Below are positions 1 to 10,012 of a DNA stretch of 64,000 nucleotides, piece after piece. The stretch is from Colocasia esculenta (lineage: Eukaryota; Streptophyta; Magnoliopsida; Alismatales; Araceae). The stretch covers positions 151,355,371 to 151,419,370 of the forward strand of contig CM024757.1 in assembly GCA_014218235.1 (NCBI GenBank). Reading direction: 5' to 3'. Both the position numbers and the translations under genes were made by a program. The notes below the pieces were generated by a model. It did not search any database, had not been told where the DNA came from, and worked only from the letters and a program-made list of their open reading frames with translations. How positions within the stretch are numbered: position 1 is the stretch's first letter; every line of letters starts with the position of its first letter.

Positions 1-256
1 AAAGAGTGAGAGAGAGAAGGAAACTCACCTCACTTACCTTTTTTTTTCTGATTTTTTTGTGCAATTTTCGGATTTGTTTTCCAAAACAGCCCATTTTACT
101 TACAGATCTCCCTTTTAGTGACAGATTTCTGACAGATTCTTCAATTTTGAAATTTTCAGGATTTTTCACTTTTTATTTGATACCTACAAAAAGAAAGAAA
201 ATGATAGCCTGAATATATAAAAAAAAAACTAAGATTATCAAAACTAAAAATCTAAT
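1..256 (-). other. Ty3 element leader (internal 5' region), tRNA-Asp-primed type
   Basis: This AT-rich stretch lies directly downstream, on the minus strand, of the primer-binding site at 257-274, so it is the untranslated leader of an element whose body lies off the left edge. It is full of T and A runs. I see no ORF worth calling; the 68-residue + strand frame at 6-212 has no similarity I recognise. Confidence 0.55.
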
Positions 257-274
257 TCCCTGGCAACGACGCCA
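257..274 (-). other. Primer-binding site, tRNA-Asp-like
   Basis: On the minus strand the sequence reads TGGCGTCGTTGCCAGGGA. It pairs with the 3' end of plant tRNA-Asp (CCCCGGCAACGGCGCCA) with two transition-type mismatches. It is separated by five bases from an LTR end (minus-strand ...GGCTATCA). tRNA-Asp priming is typical of Athila/Tat-type Ty3 elements; the lineage is inferred from this alone. Confidence 0.7.
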
Positions 275-279
275 AAAAT

Positions 280-1583
280 TGATAGCCCACGAATGCGTCA
301 TTAAACACGTGACTAACAATCTCAAAATTATCGGCCTACACTAAATATTTTGACAATAGTTAAGTGGTGAGAGCCGAGTCGAATCCACGAGGAAAAATAT
401 TTTAGAGTTGAAAACTTTGAGTTTTTGTTTAAGAAAATAACGTGGTAGTATTAAGACTAAGTTGCACGAAATAAATTTAAACTACGCTAAATAAATAAAG
501 AGAGTGATAAAGAGGGAATGAGAGAACACAAGACACTATTTAAAACTATAATCTCTTAAACAATAGAAAATGTTTAACACAAAGATTTTATTCTACTAAA
601 AAACTATTAACAAGTACACTAAAATAAAGAGAAAAAAATAGAGAGAACTAGAGAGAGAACAAGAGAGACGAGAGGAGAGAGAAGAGAGAGAAAAGAAAAG
701 AGAGAGAGGAGAGAGAGCGCAGGGAGAGAAGAGAGAGAAGAGAGAAACGTGAGAGAGAGATAGGAGAGAGACGTGAGAGAGATAGTGTGAGAGGAGAGAG
801 AGAGGGAGGCGCGAGAAAGAGAGAGGAGAGAGGCGAGAGAGAGGACGACGGCTCCTCTACGTGCATGCAAAAGCATGCACGTGGAGGAGGAGGTAGGTGG
901 AGCGAGCAGGGGGGCCCGGCAGGGCGTGCAGGCGGGCCGCGGGCGGGGCGCCGCTGGGCACGGCCTGGGCGCTTGGAGGGCGCAGCAGGGCGACGCGGTG
1001 GGCGCTGGCGGGGCGGGCAGGGCACGGGGTCGCAGTTGCTGGCGCAGGCAATTGCTGGCGCGCGGCCTGTTGCTGCTGCTGTGTGCTGAAGAGAGAAATC
1101 GGCCAGAGAGATAGGGCGAGAGGAAGAAGAGAAGAGAAGAAGAAGAGAGGAAGAAGAAGGGAAAGAGAAAGAGGAGGAAGGCCGTGCGCAGGAGAGAGGG
1201 AGAAAGTAGAAGAGAGAATGAGAGAGAGGGGAAGGAGGTTTTTAAAGTGTTCAAGGAAAGAGAGCAAGGAGGAGAGTTTAAAGGAAAGAAAATTTTGAAA
1301 AATAAGAGAGAGGATTTTAAAAAATGAGAAAGTGTTTTAAAATTTGAAAAGAAAGATAGAGGGGGAATATTTTAATAGAATCTCTCATTATTCTCTCTTG
1401 ATCCAATCAAATCCATTGGCCTATTTAACCTTAATTTCTTGGCCCATTAATCCTACAAACACAACACAAAATAGATTTAATCAATTATCATTTTTGTAAT
1501 AAAGTGACAATGAGTTTGTGTAAAGTTAAGGACCATAAGATAATAAAATAACATGATTATCATCAATAACAACACAATTATCA
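280..1583 (-). repeat. LTR of a minus-strand Ty3 (Athila/Tat-like) element
   Basis: The left boundary is well supported: in + coordinates the LTR opens with TGATAGCCC next to the primer site. The right boundary is less certain; TATCA endings at 1562 and 1583 both mirror the TGATA start, and from about 1584 the sequence is a different LTR. The composition is striking: purine-only runs of AGAGAG type (about 630-850 and 1095-1340) flank a very GC-rich core (880-1090). Several frames across it are open only because of this low complexity. A long hairpin lies at 852-889. Confidence 0.7.
852..889. promoter_or_regulatory. Hairpin with RY and ACGT motifs in the LTR
   Basis: Two 17-base arms (852-868 and 873-889) pair with one mismatch around an AAAA loop. 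Each arm carries CATGC (RY-repeat-like) and ACGTG (G-box/ABRE-like) words, which are known binding motifs of plant B3 and bZIP factors. A regulatory role is inferred from these motifs and from the position in an LTR. Confidence 0.45.
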
Positions 1584-1941
1584 AGGCTCACTCTCCTAAA
1601 GTTCTTTTTAGGGCTTGCCGTGTGTTTAGTTTTTAGTAGCGTTGGGGCAGACTTGTACCACCAGCAGTTGAGTTGTAGTTGTGTTAGTGTGAGCTTTGCT
1701 CCCTCGGGGTATGCCCCAGGTAGTTGTACTTTTCTCTTGGACTTGTAACAATATATTGGGACAGTTGTAATTTGTTGTATACAGGTATGAACACGTACTT
1801 TCTTGTGTCTTATACTGTTATTGCCGTTTTTTATATTCTTGCTGGACATTTGTGTGAGATATCCCTTGCGAGACTTCGGTCCGATCGCGGGAGGCGGACT
1901 TGGATATGGAACCTTTTGGACATAAATGTCCAGGGTCGCTA
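1584..1941 (+). repeat. 3' end of a Ty3 LTR (fragment)
   Basis: The segment parallels the last 380 bp of the solo LTR at 5706-8537: it has a GGCTCACTCTCC pyrimidine block, then CCTCGGGGTATGCCCC, and it ends GGGTCGCTACA. It joins Copia-1 integrase codons at 1942, so a Ty3 element inserted into Copia-1 and its remainder lies to the left, behind the tRNA-Asp-type LTR that interrupts it. The 106-residue frame at 1724-2044 is a chimera across this boundary. Confidence 0.7.
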
Positions 1942-2726
1942 CAAAAATGGTGTTGTAGAAAGGAAAAATAGAACACTTGTGGAAATGGCCAGAACTATGC
2001 TCTTAGAAAGTAAGCTTTCTAAATCTTTTGGGCTGAAGCTATAAATACAACTAATTTTGTTTTGAATAGGGCATTGTTAAGACCAAAGATTAGAAAAACC
2101 CCCTATGAATTGTTAAAGGATAAAAAGCCCAGTGTGTCAAACTTCAAAATTTTTTGTTGCAAATGTTTGGTTCATAATAACAACAAAGAAAATCTTGATA
2201 AATTTCATGCAAAGAGTTTTGAATCAATCTTCTTAGGATACTCTGAAATTTCAAGAGCATACAGAGTTTATATTCTGAAAAATAAGACTGTGGAAGAATC
2301 TCCACGTGTCATTTTTGATGAAAATTCCATAAAGAATGACATTCCTAATTTTTGCAGAGCTCCAATGCCTAATGATATGATTTTCTTGAACATCCATCCA
2401 TAAATCTTGAAGTGCAAGAAGGGCCAAATGCATATGAGGTTACTGAAATATCAACTTTAAGATATTCATGTAATCATGTTCCTGAAGTTCATACAAATAC
2501 TAAGGTAATTTCTGAACCCAGATTCTTAAGAGACCATCCTCTTGAAAGTATTGTTGGTAATTTGGAAGATGGAATTAAAACCAGATCATATTTTCATTCT
2601 GTAATAGATGAGGATTCATTGGCACTACTTTCCCAAATTGAGATTAAAAATATTGATGAAGCTTTATCTTGTGAAAACTGGATAAATGCTATGCATGAGG
2701 AGCTTCAACAATTTCGAAGAAATTAA
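1942..2726 (+). pseudogene. Copia-1 integrase C-terminal part and linker to RT
   Basis: The segment opens inside the integrase motif NGVVERKNRTLVEMARTML, whose Glu is the third catalytic residue of the DD(35)E core; the two upstream Asp residues are absent because of the insertion at 1941. It continues with a typical Ty1/copia integrase tail (TPYELLKDKKP, then FLGYS at about 2233-2247) and ends in the linker ENWINAMHEELQQF before RT. Reading frames break at about 2041, 2402 and 2724. The product cannot be made. The family resemblance is to Sirevirus-type pol. Confidence 0.85.
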
Positions 2727-2728
2727 GT

Positions 2729-3676
2729 TTGAGATTTAGTACCAAACCCTTAGATCTAACTACAGTCATTGGAACAAAATGGATTTTCAAAAATAAATTC
2801 AATGAATCTGATCAAATTGTTCAAAATAAAGGTAGATTTGTTGCTCAAGGGTACAACCAAGAATTTGGTATTGATTTTGAAGAGTCCTATGCCCCTGTAG
2901 CAAGACTTGAAACCGTTCGAATATTTATTGCATTTGCTGTCTCTTTGAAATTCAAAGTTTTTCAAATGGATGTCAAGAGTGCATTTTTGAATGGTTACAT
3001 AAAAGAAAATGTTTATGTCAAACAACCCCCTAGGTTTAAAAATGAAAAATTTTTTGATCATGTTTTTAAGCTTAATAAGGCTCTTTATGGTCTCAAACAA
3101 GCTCCAAGAGCTTGGTATGACTGGTTGAGTTCATTTCTTGTAAATAAAGGTTACATCAGAGGAAAAATTGATCAAACTTTGTTTACAAAAACTGTAAATA
3201 ATCATTTCATTGCTGTTCAAATTTATGTTGATGATATCATCTTCGGTTCAACAAATAATAATTTGTGCAATGAGTTTGCCCATCTTATGCAATCTGAATT
3301 TGGGATGAGTTTAATGGGTGAACTTACATTCTTTTTAGGTCTGCAAGTGCATCAAACTTCTGAAGGAATATTTATGAGTCAAACAAAATATGTCAAGGAG
3401 TTACTCAAAAGATTTGATTTTCAACACATCAAGCCATCCAGCACGCCAATGGCTACACGTGTAATACATGAAATTGATGCTTCTGGTAAGTCTGTGAATG
3501 CTAAAACCTACAGAGGTATGATTGGCTCTCTTCTTTATTTTACTACTTCTAGACCAGACATTCAATTCAGTGTATGCATGTGCGCCAGATTTCAAGCAAA
3601 TCCTAAACATAATCACATGAATGCTGTAAAAAGAATTTTTAAATATCTTCTTTCTTCATGTGATCTAGGGCTTTAG
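2729..3676 (+). pseudogene. Copia-1 reverse transcriptase
   Basis: A 315-residue frame covers nearly the whole Ty1/copia RT domain: GTKWIFKNKF, VARLETVRIFIAFA, QMDVKSAFLNGYI, LYGLKQAPRAWYDW, the catalytic YVDD at 3224-3235, and the thumb ending YRGMIGSLLYFTTSRPD. The RT is well kept compared with its surroundings. The frame is shifted against the linker upstream (about 2725) and stops at 3674-3676, where a TGG Trp before the Y-P-T-G motif has become TAG. RNase H continues in the same frame after that stop. RT would copy element RNA in virus-like particles; this copy is dead. Confidence 0.9.
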
Positions 3677-4174
3677 TATCCTACTGGATGTAAATTGGAT
3701 TTGATTGCCTATAGTGATGCTGATTATGTCGGGTGCAACCTTGACAGGAAAAGCACTAGTGAGTTGTGTTTATATCTAGGTGGTTGTCTTATTTCTTGGG
3801 CTTCTAAAAAGCAACATTCTATAGCTCTTTCTACTGCAGAAGCAGAGTATGTTGCTGCTAGTAGCTGTGGTACCCAAGTTCTTTGGGTCAAACATCAACT
3901 CCTAGATTATAATCACACATTAGGTTGCATTCCCATTTTTTGTGATGACACCAGTGCTATAAATTTGTCCAAAAATCCTATTCTACACTTTCGCACAAAG
4001 CACATTGATACCCGACATCATTTCCTTCGAGATGAAGTTTCAAAGAACTCTTTTGAACTCCACTTCATTGAAACAGAAAAACAAATTGCAGATATTTTCA
4101 CTAAGCCTCTTTCAGAAAATAAATTTTCATCCTTAAGAAGAGAGCTTGATTTATGCAAACTTCCACATCTTTGA
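3677..4174 (+). pseudogene. Copia-1 RNase H and pol C-terminus
   Basis: The frame contains the Ty1/copia RNase H landmarks in order: AYSDADYVGC (first Asp), SWASKKQHSIALSTAEAEYVA (catalytic Glu region), CDDTSAINLSKNP, FRTKHIDTRHHFLRD, and the tail IADIFTKPLSENKF before a natural stop at 4172-4174. It is one continuous frame downstream of the nonsense change at 3674. The CDDTSA motif normally reads CDNTSA, a small change. It degrades the RNA strand of the RNA-DNA hybrid during reverse transcription. Confidence 0.9.
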
Positions 4175-5464
4175 TATCTTTCATTTCCTTTTGCAAATAA
4201 ATTTCTCCTCCTTACATTGCATTGGTACTCTTGGTATATCAAATAGTGATTGGAAGAAAGGTAAGTCAGACTTGTCTGGACACTTTCACTATGCGTGAGT
4301 ATATGTCTCCACCAAGTATCAAGAGCCTTTTATGCAATTGTTGGGGGTGAGTCATTGTCTTTCTATAAAACATTCTTGTTAATTCTGCTCTCACATCATT
4401 CAATTCCTATTTCTTCAATAATCTTCATGTTCACTTTGTGAGGGGGAGATAGTTGTCAGGGGAAGTCATTGCCACTTCTTCATTCATTTCTCTTGACAAT
4501 AGGTGTCTATCTTGAACCCCAATTATCAGAATTTTTGACTCTTGGTGCTATTTTCATGTGAGAGATTTAAAACATTGAAACTAAACTCATTGTGCATTTA
4601 GTTTAATTTCAAAGATTCACTTTCATATCAAGGTTGTGCCATCTTAATACTGAATGTCTTTAAAATGATTTGCAAAACACTTGTAGGCACATGAGTGGCA
4701 TTAATGTTTAACATGTGCAAGTTTAAGTTCACTTTTACCACATGCTAAGAATAATTTCTCTACATTTGTAGCCATGACTTTTCTAGTCTAAGCAAGAATA
4801 ATCCTACGGATCATTAAAAGTAAATGAACAACTATGTGAAAAGATGCAAACAGAGCAATGAGAGTTCTTGAACCACTGAGTAACCGGGCCATTTCACCTA
4901 AAAAGTGATCTGTCTCGCGTCAAAAAGTGGAAAACAAAAATTTTAACTCTGTATAAGATAATGAAAGTTAAACCACTGAGTAATCAGAAGGTCTTGCATC
5001 TGACAAATGTGATCTCTTGCACTGAAAAGTGAGACTTAACTAATTTATTTTTGTATTCTTTCCCAATTAAAATTGAAAGAAACTTCAAATAGGCAGGGCA
5101 GAAAAAATCTAGACCAGAATAAAGTTCATGTATACTCAGTTTAGACCTATGATTCTACTTTGTGTTAAATGTAAAGCTTCTAACTTGCTTGTTAAATACT
5201 TTTGCTTACTCATATAGGTCACGCCAAAACACATTTGCATGTTTATTTTAACTACATTCAGCTCATTATATTTTGCTATACTTTGTGTTCTCTCTTTTTT
5301 ATTAAACTTTGTTGCATAATCACAAAACACTATAATCTCTCTCATATGCCCATATCACTATGTCTCATTTATTTTGATCATTCCTGAACATTTCTTTTCA
5401 CAACTTCATTTTCTAAACTCCTACCATCTATACTCTTTTTTATATCTATCTTTTTAATGTTGTC
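4175..5464 (+). other. Copia-1 region between pol and the polypurine tracts
   Basis: About 1.3 kb of AT-rich sequence follows the pol stop. In other Sirevirus-type elements this position holds an extra ORF, as in element A of this window. Here I see no ORF longer than about 70 codons and no recognisable remnant, so the ORF is either absent or decayed past recognition. TTGTGAGGGGGAGATAG at about 4436 is an early polypurine-like tract. Confidence 0.6.
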
Positions 5465-5660
5465 AAAAAGGGGGAGAAATTGTAGAGAGTTAAGGGGGAG
5501 AAATTGGTATGTTAGGGTAATTGGTATGTTGAGGGAGAAATTGCAGAGAGAGGGTGAAATTGCAGTCAGAGGGAGATTGAGTCTTTTGAGGCTTTTGGGA
5601 GATTTCGTATGAAAAGACCAAGTTTGTGCATTTATTTTGTCATCATCAAAAAGGGGGAGA
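5465..5660 (+). other. Multiple polypurine tracts of Copia-1
   Basis: AAAAAGGGGGAG (5465), TAAGGGGGAG (5491), GAGGGAGAAA (5531) and AAAAAGGGGGAGA (5648-5660) repeat before the LTR. The last abuts the LTR start and is the likely plus-strand primer. Multiple polypurine tracts are an established hallmark of Sireviruses. Confidence 0.85.
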
Positions 5661-6080
5661 ATGTTGTGTTGAGTGTGTATTGGAATTTCTTAATGATGAT
5701 CTTTTTGTAAGACCCGGCTTCTCGACTTTCGGTCCGGTGTCTAGGATGACTGGACACTAACTCATCCAGGCTAGGTGACGCATTAGTGTCGCGTCATGGG
5801 TGTTCGACGCGACAGTCATCCTTGTCGCGACGAGGGTATGCATCGTGTTCTTGTCGCGCCTGGCTTGCCTGTCGCGTTCTTGTCGTGACCGGTCAACGGG
5901 TCGCGACGGTGTTTGTCGTGTTCCACTGTGCAATCGTCTGACGCCTGCTAGAGTGGCAGGTGTGTCAGTACGGCCTGTCGCATTGTCGCGGCGTCCGTGG
6001 GGGACGAGTTCTGATCGCGGTCCATTGGCCTGTCGCATTAAGGTGCTTAACGCGATGTGGCGGTGGGTCTTGGGTACCGA

Positions 6081-6361
6081 CCCGGTAGGGCGCGACCTTA
6101 TTGCGACGTGGTTGGTGGTCGCGATAAGGGTCGCTGTCGCGACGCGCTTTCCGATCGCAATAGAGTTGCTGTCACGACCCGTTGCCCCATCGCATCAGGA
6201 GGGCTGTCGCGGTGCCCTTCCCTGTCGCGATGGTGTCGCGACAGCCTTGGGGGTCGTGACAGTACCTATGTTGCCTCGAGTGCTTACGTGGGCCCGGTTG
6301 TGTGTCGGCGTGTGCCCCAGGGCAGGCTTTGCCCTTAGGACCTTATGGTAAGGAACGCGGG
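6081..6361 (+). repeat. Direct duplication inside the solo LTR, copy 1
   Basis: From CCCGGTAGG to the TAAGGAACGCGG block, this segment is repeated at 6518-6797 with about a dozen differences. The offset is about 437 bp. The duplicated unit carries most of the TCGCGA palindromes. Confidence 0.8.
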
Positions 6362-6517
6362 GTTTATAGATAGTGTTTATTGCTTTCCCCATGCTCCCCT
6401 CCCTCGTGTGGAATGTTTGTAGCTCCTGGGCGGCCCCGGGATTGAGGATCCTGTCGGTCTGCCTCTTTGCTGATGTCGCGACGGCTAGGCGCGTCGCGAC
6501 ATCAGAAGAGGCGTCGG

Positions 6518-6797
6518 CCCGGTAGGGAGCGACCTTATTGCGACGTGGTTGGCGGTCGCGATAAGGGTCGCTGTCGCGACGCGCTTTCCGATCGCAACAG
6601 AGTTGCTGTCACGACCCGTTGCCCCATCGCAACAGGAGGGCTATCGCGGTGCCCTTCCCTGTCGCGATGGTGTCGCGACAGCCTTGGGGGTCGTGACAGT
6701 ACCTATGTTGCCTCGAGTGCTTCCGTGGCCCGGTTGTGTGTCGGCGTGTGCCCCAGGGCAGGCTTTGCCCTTAGGACCTTATAGTAAGGAACGCGGC
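6518..6797 (+). repeat. Direct duplication inside the solo LTR, copy 2
   Basis: This is the second copy of 6081-6361. The repeated frames seen in both copies reflect the duplication and are not evidence of coding. Confidence 0.8.
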
Positions 6798-6880
6798 AGG
6801 TTACCTCCCTGCGTTTAGTGACCGAAGGTGACACCTTCGTGGCCGTGTCCTGGCAGTGGTGCTAGGAGGGTCGCATCTAT

Positions 6881-6917
6881 CTAATAATCGATTGACTGGC
6901 GGTCAATCGATTATTAG
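6881..6917. repeat. Perfect AT-rich hairpin in a GC-rich LTR
   Basis: The 16-base arm CTAATAATCGATTGAC at 6881-6896 is followed by a five-base loop and its exact inverse at 6902-6917. The homologous LTR on the other strand keeps the same hairpin at 57901-57936 with a small change in the loop-proximal bases. Confidence 0.8.
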
Positions 6918-8726
6918 CAGAGCGACGGGTTTCCATGTTGTCCGGTGGTGTTCCGAGGTTCTAGCCATTCGTGCGTGCCTTGGCTGGCCGATGGCCCTCT
7001 TGAGGGTCCATGCGTGCTTCTCGCTCGCCGGCTTGTCGTGTGTTACAAGCCAGCAGTTTGCCGTGGTTTTGTTGTGCTGCCCCGCTTGTTTGCCTGGTGC
7101 TAGGCACTTGAGGGCTTGTCCCCGATCTGAGAGGTTGTTACCGTTACCTAGGACCCCCATCCTCGGGAGCCCATTGAGGGAGTGCTCCGGACTACGAGTG
7201 TGCTCGAGTTGGTAGCCGACTTGAGGCGGACTCTGAAGCTGAGGGGAAAACGGTGGTTTGGACAATGGCGCTGAGTCGTTTGTAGAGCTCTCTTGTCTGG
7301 GGCGAGATGCCGAGGTCGTTGAGGTGGTTCTCTTCCCGGCGCGGCCCAGATAGTCCTTTGTCTCACTCCCTCTCTCTGCATTGCTTCCAGAGCCACGTAG
7401 TGGTGCTAGGTGTGGGACCCCAGCTTGGCCAGGCTGCGGTGTTGCGTGCGATGGTGTGCTTCTGTGGCAGCTCTGTCTCACCCTTCCGCGGGGGCGGAGG
7501 CAGGAACTAGGCTAGCGAGCAGAGCGTGTGGACTACGGGTCCCCCTCTTGGCTGCTAGCGGCGGTGGCTTGGTTGCTATTTTTGTGATGACGCTTCTTCA
7601 CGATGTTTCTAAGTGTTATCCATTGCCCTAACTTGCACGACAGTTATAGCTTGGCTGTGCCTAGTTTTCGTGGGCGTCGTTGGTCCGGCCTTGTGCGCAC
7701 CTATGCTTCTGGTGGTTTCCGCTCAGTGTTCTCTCAGTTCCATGGTCCCGTTCTTGGGTGCCAGTCTGTGGTGGCACCGGCGAGTGTGGTTTCCCGACCT
7801 GGTGGTGAGTCTGGGGTGGTTCTCCTTGTGGACCCTTGACCTTGTGGAGGTCTGAGGTGGCCGTGCTTGCAGTGAGACGTCGTTCTCAGCTGGTTGTTGT
7901 GTGGTCTTGGCGGGTGTGCCAAGGGTTACTTCCGCTGTGTGCCCGACTCCGTTGGTTTTTGCGGGAGTCGTGTGTGTGTCCCGACCTCGGTTGGTGGTCG
8001 TGGCGTTATTCTTTGTTCCATTGCTTAGTAGTACCCTGCTGTAGGTGTTTCCCGCTTTACAGCTTTCTAGGGTAGTTTCCTGTTTTCGGAGTTCTTGCTG
8101 CTCTGGCCAGTGAGGGACTAGTAATCCCTACTGGGCCTAGTTCGTGAGGCTCACCACCCTCCTTCCTTCAGCTAGGGGCTCATCGTCGCGGGAGCTCGGT
8201 GTCAGATGGGTTGCGGAGGCAGGCTGTGGTGCCGTGTGTTGTCAGCAGCAGTGAGAGTTGAGTGTTGTGAGCTCTTGTACCTGAGTGAGCTGAGAGTTGT
8301 GTTTTGCAAGTCCTCGGGGTATGCCCCTTAAGGACTGCACCTTTCTTCTTGTATCTGTGCTTTTGCTTGGAACACGTTGTACAGACCTTTGTATATTGTA
8401 CATATTGTTATAGTTATTTAAATTCAGTACATATCTCACTAGACTATTTCTTCTAACCCTTCTGAGTCTTCGGATCTGTGGGTGGCGATGCAAACTTCGG
8501 GGTCCCTGGCGGGGGTCCGGGAGGTCGGGTCGTTACACATTCAATGTTGACTAATGAACATCACTCATACTTTGATTTTGATGATGACATATTAGACATA
8601 TTGAATATATTACAATAATACTCAAACAACATGTTCTTGATATTTTATATCTCATATTTTACTGTTAATGACATGTTTTGATGGTCTACTCTTCATTTAT
8701 ACAAGTTTACAAAGTTCTTGTCAAAG

Positions 8727-9060
8727 CAGGTCGACTCTAGTTGACAGACAGGTTGACTCTTGTTGACAGACAGGTCGACTCACAAAGTCTGCCCAGCAAG
8801 TTTCTGAAGAGTAAATGTTAGTTGTGTCAACTCTATTTGAAGATGAGGTTGACACTAGCATCCATCCAGTGAACCAGTTTTGGAGGAATGCACAACATGT
8901 AGATTCTAAGAGTTGAACAGGTCGACTCTAACTGTAGAGCAGGTGGACACTAGTGGTATGTCAGGTCGACACTAGTGTTCTGCCAGTGAGATGCTTTTGG
9001 GGATTGGTCTATAGTGTCGACTCTCTTGAAGATTAGAGTCGACTCACTTTTGTATACAAC
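8727..9060 (+). repeat. GTCGAC repeat cluster in the Copia-1 U3
   Basis: Irregularly spaced copies of AGGTCGACTCTAGTTGACAG-like units and their inverses (GTCGACTC, GTTGACTC, GTCGACACTAGTG, GAGTCGACTC) lie about 190-530 bp upstream of the TATA box. The core GTCGAC is a palindrome. The position suggests a U3 enhancer; this is inference. Confidence 0.7.
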
Positions 9061-9252
9061 CCAGAATCGCACAGAGCATCATATCCAACGGCTATGATAT
9101 CTTTCTGAGAACTTTATGGAAGATGCTATAATTACCAAATCACCCTCTCATCCAAGTGGCAGTGTGGTAAGGACCTTTTGGACACATGGCAGCCCAGAGT
9201 GCAGTCTAGGTTCTGTGCACCACCTCTTCACGTATATGGACTACGCAGTGGC

Positions 9253-9260
9253 TATATAAG
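9253..9260 (+). promoter_or_regulatory. TATA box of the Copia-1 LTR
   Basis: TATATAAG lies after GTGGC and is followed within about 30 bases by a purine-rich leader. It fits a pol II promoter marking the U3/R boundary of the LTR. There is no other TATA of this quality nearby. Confidence 0.65.
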
Positions 9261-10012
9261 CCTGGATCTGATCTGTAGCAAAGTAAAAGAAAAGAGAAGA
9301 GCGGGAAAAAAGAAGAGGAGGAGGAGTTCGTGATTAAAGAAGTTCATGATGAAGACAGATCTGAAAAGATGGGAAAGATCTCAGAGTCTGTAATTCTTAT
9401 AGTTAACACTGTAATTGGGTGATCTATGTATGTGTTCTACATAGATCATGAAAATTTGGTTGTTCTATTTTCTTCATTGTATTGGATGGATCGCACAAGA
9501 GGATCTACTCTCTGATCGAGCTTGTTCTAGCAAAACTTGGATCCATTGTGGTCCAAAGGTTTTGAGTACAGTGTACTCAGGTTTTGGAGCCATAGTGCTC
9601 TGGTTTGGAGCCGTAGTGCTCTAGTGTTTTGAGCCATCGTGCCCAATTGTTTGTGAGTTTTTGAACTCACAAGTGGTCTGTGGAGTAGGTCGTCGTGCCT
9701 ATCTCCTGGGTGTTTTTTTGAGTCGTCGTACTCAAAGGGTTTGGAGTTGTCGTGCTCTAGGTTGTACGTACTTGAGTTAGTGGTTCCTCCGTCGTGGGGA
9801 GGTGGACGTAGGATACACAAGTTGTGTTCTCCCAACCACCTTAAAATTCTCTATGTACTGTGGTTTGCTTGTGGTTTGTTGTCTCGTTTCACTCTATACT
9901 CACACACCACAACTTGATCGAATTGAATTGTGTGTGTCACTCGTTTTAATTCTGCTGCCATACACACACATTCGTAATTAACATTGATCCAGTCACCTAT
10001 CCGATCCCAACA

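Larger units (their letters stand above)
5706..8537 (+). mobile_element. Solo Ty3 LTR, GC-rich TCGCGA family
   Basis: A 2832-bp TG...CA unit (TGTAAGACCCGG to GTCGGGTCGTTACA) sits only 44 bp inside the Copia-1 LTR. It is homologous end to end to the solo LTR at 56135-59080 (opposite strand) and distantly to 16619-18915. It has no internal region, so it is a solo LTR. At least twelve TCGCGA words lie in its first kilobase. It also carries a 280-bp direct duplication, a perfect AT-rich hairpin and, at 8127-8171, the CTCAC/pyrimidine/CAG block. The flanks CTTTT and CATTC do not form a clean target duplication. Many frames are open because of GC richness; none looks coding. Confidence 0.85.
5662..10012 (+). 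repeat. Copia-1 3' LTR, interrupted by a solo LTR
   Basis: The LTR runs from TGTTGTGTTGAG after the polypurine tract to GATCCCAACA, giving matched TGTTG/CAACA ends. Without the nested insert at 5706-8537 it is about 1.5 kb. Its U3 carries GTCGAC-type repeats (8727-9060) and a TATA box at 9253-9260. The downstream part has a series of short GTCGTGCTC/GAGTTTTGGAGCC repeats (about 9555-9800) and the GGACGTAGGA block common to the Copia LTRs here. After 10012 the sequence is gag of another Copia element, so this LTR ends inside Copia-C. The 5' LTR lies outside the window. Confidence 0.85.

Noticed and set aside
619..1298. Long overlapping frames of 80-211 codons on both strands
   Set aside because: They consist of Ser/Leu/Arg/Glu-rich runs caused by AGAGAG purine tracts and a GC-rich core in an LTR. 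There is no domain, and all frames are open at once.
1724..2044. 106-codon frame as a separate gene
   Set aside because: It is a chimera formed where a Ty3 LTR end meets Copia-1 integrase codons; only the last part is integrase.
4175..5464. Extra ORF in Copia-1 corresponding to that of Copia-A
   Set aside because: No frame longer than about 70 codons and no recognisable motif, so it cannot be supported from the sequence.
6903..8075. Several 60-190 codon frames in the GC-rich solo LTR, and their counterparts at 56600-58875
   Set aside because: GC-driven open frames in a solo LTR, on both strands, and not kept in register between the two homologous copies.
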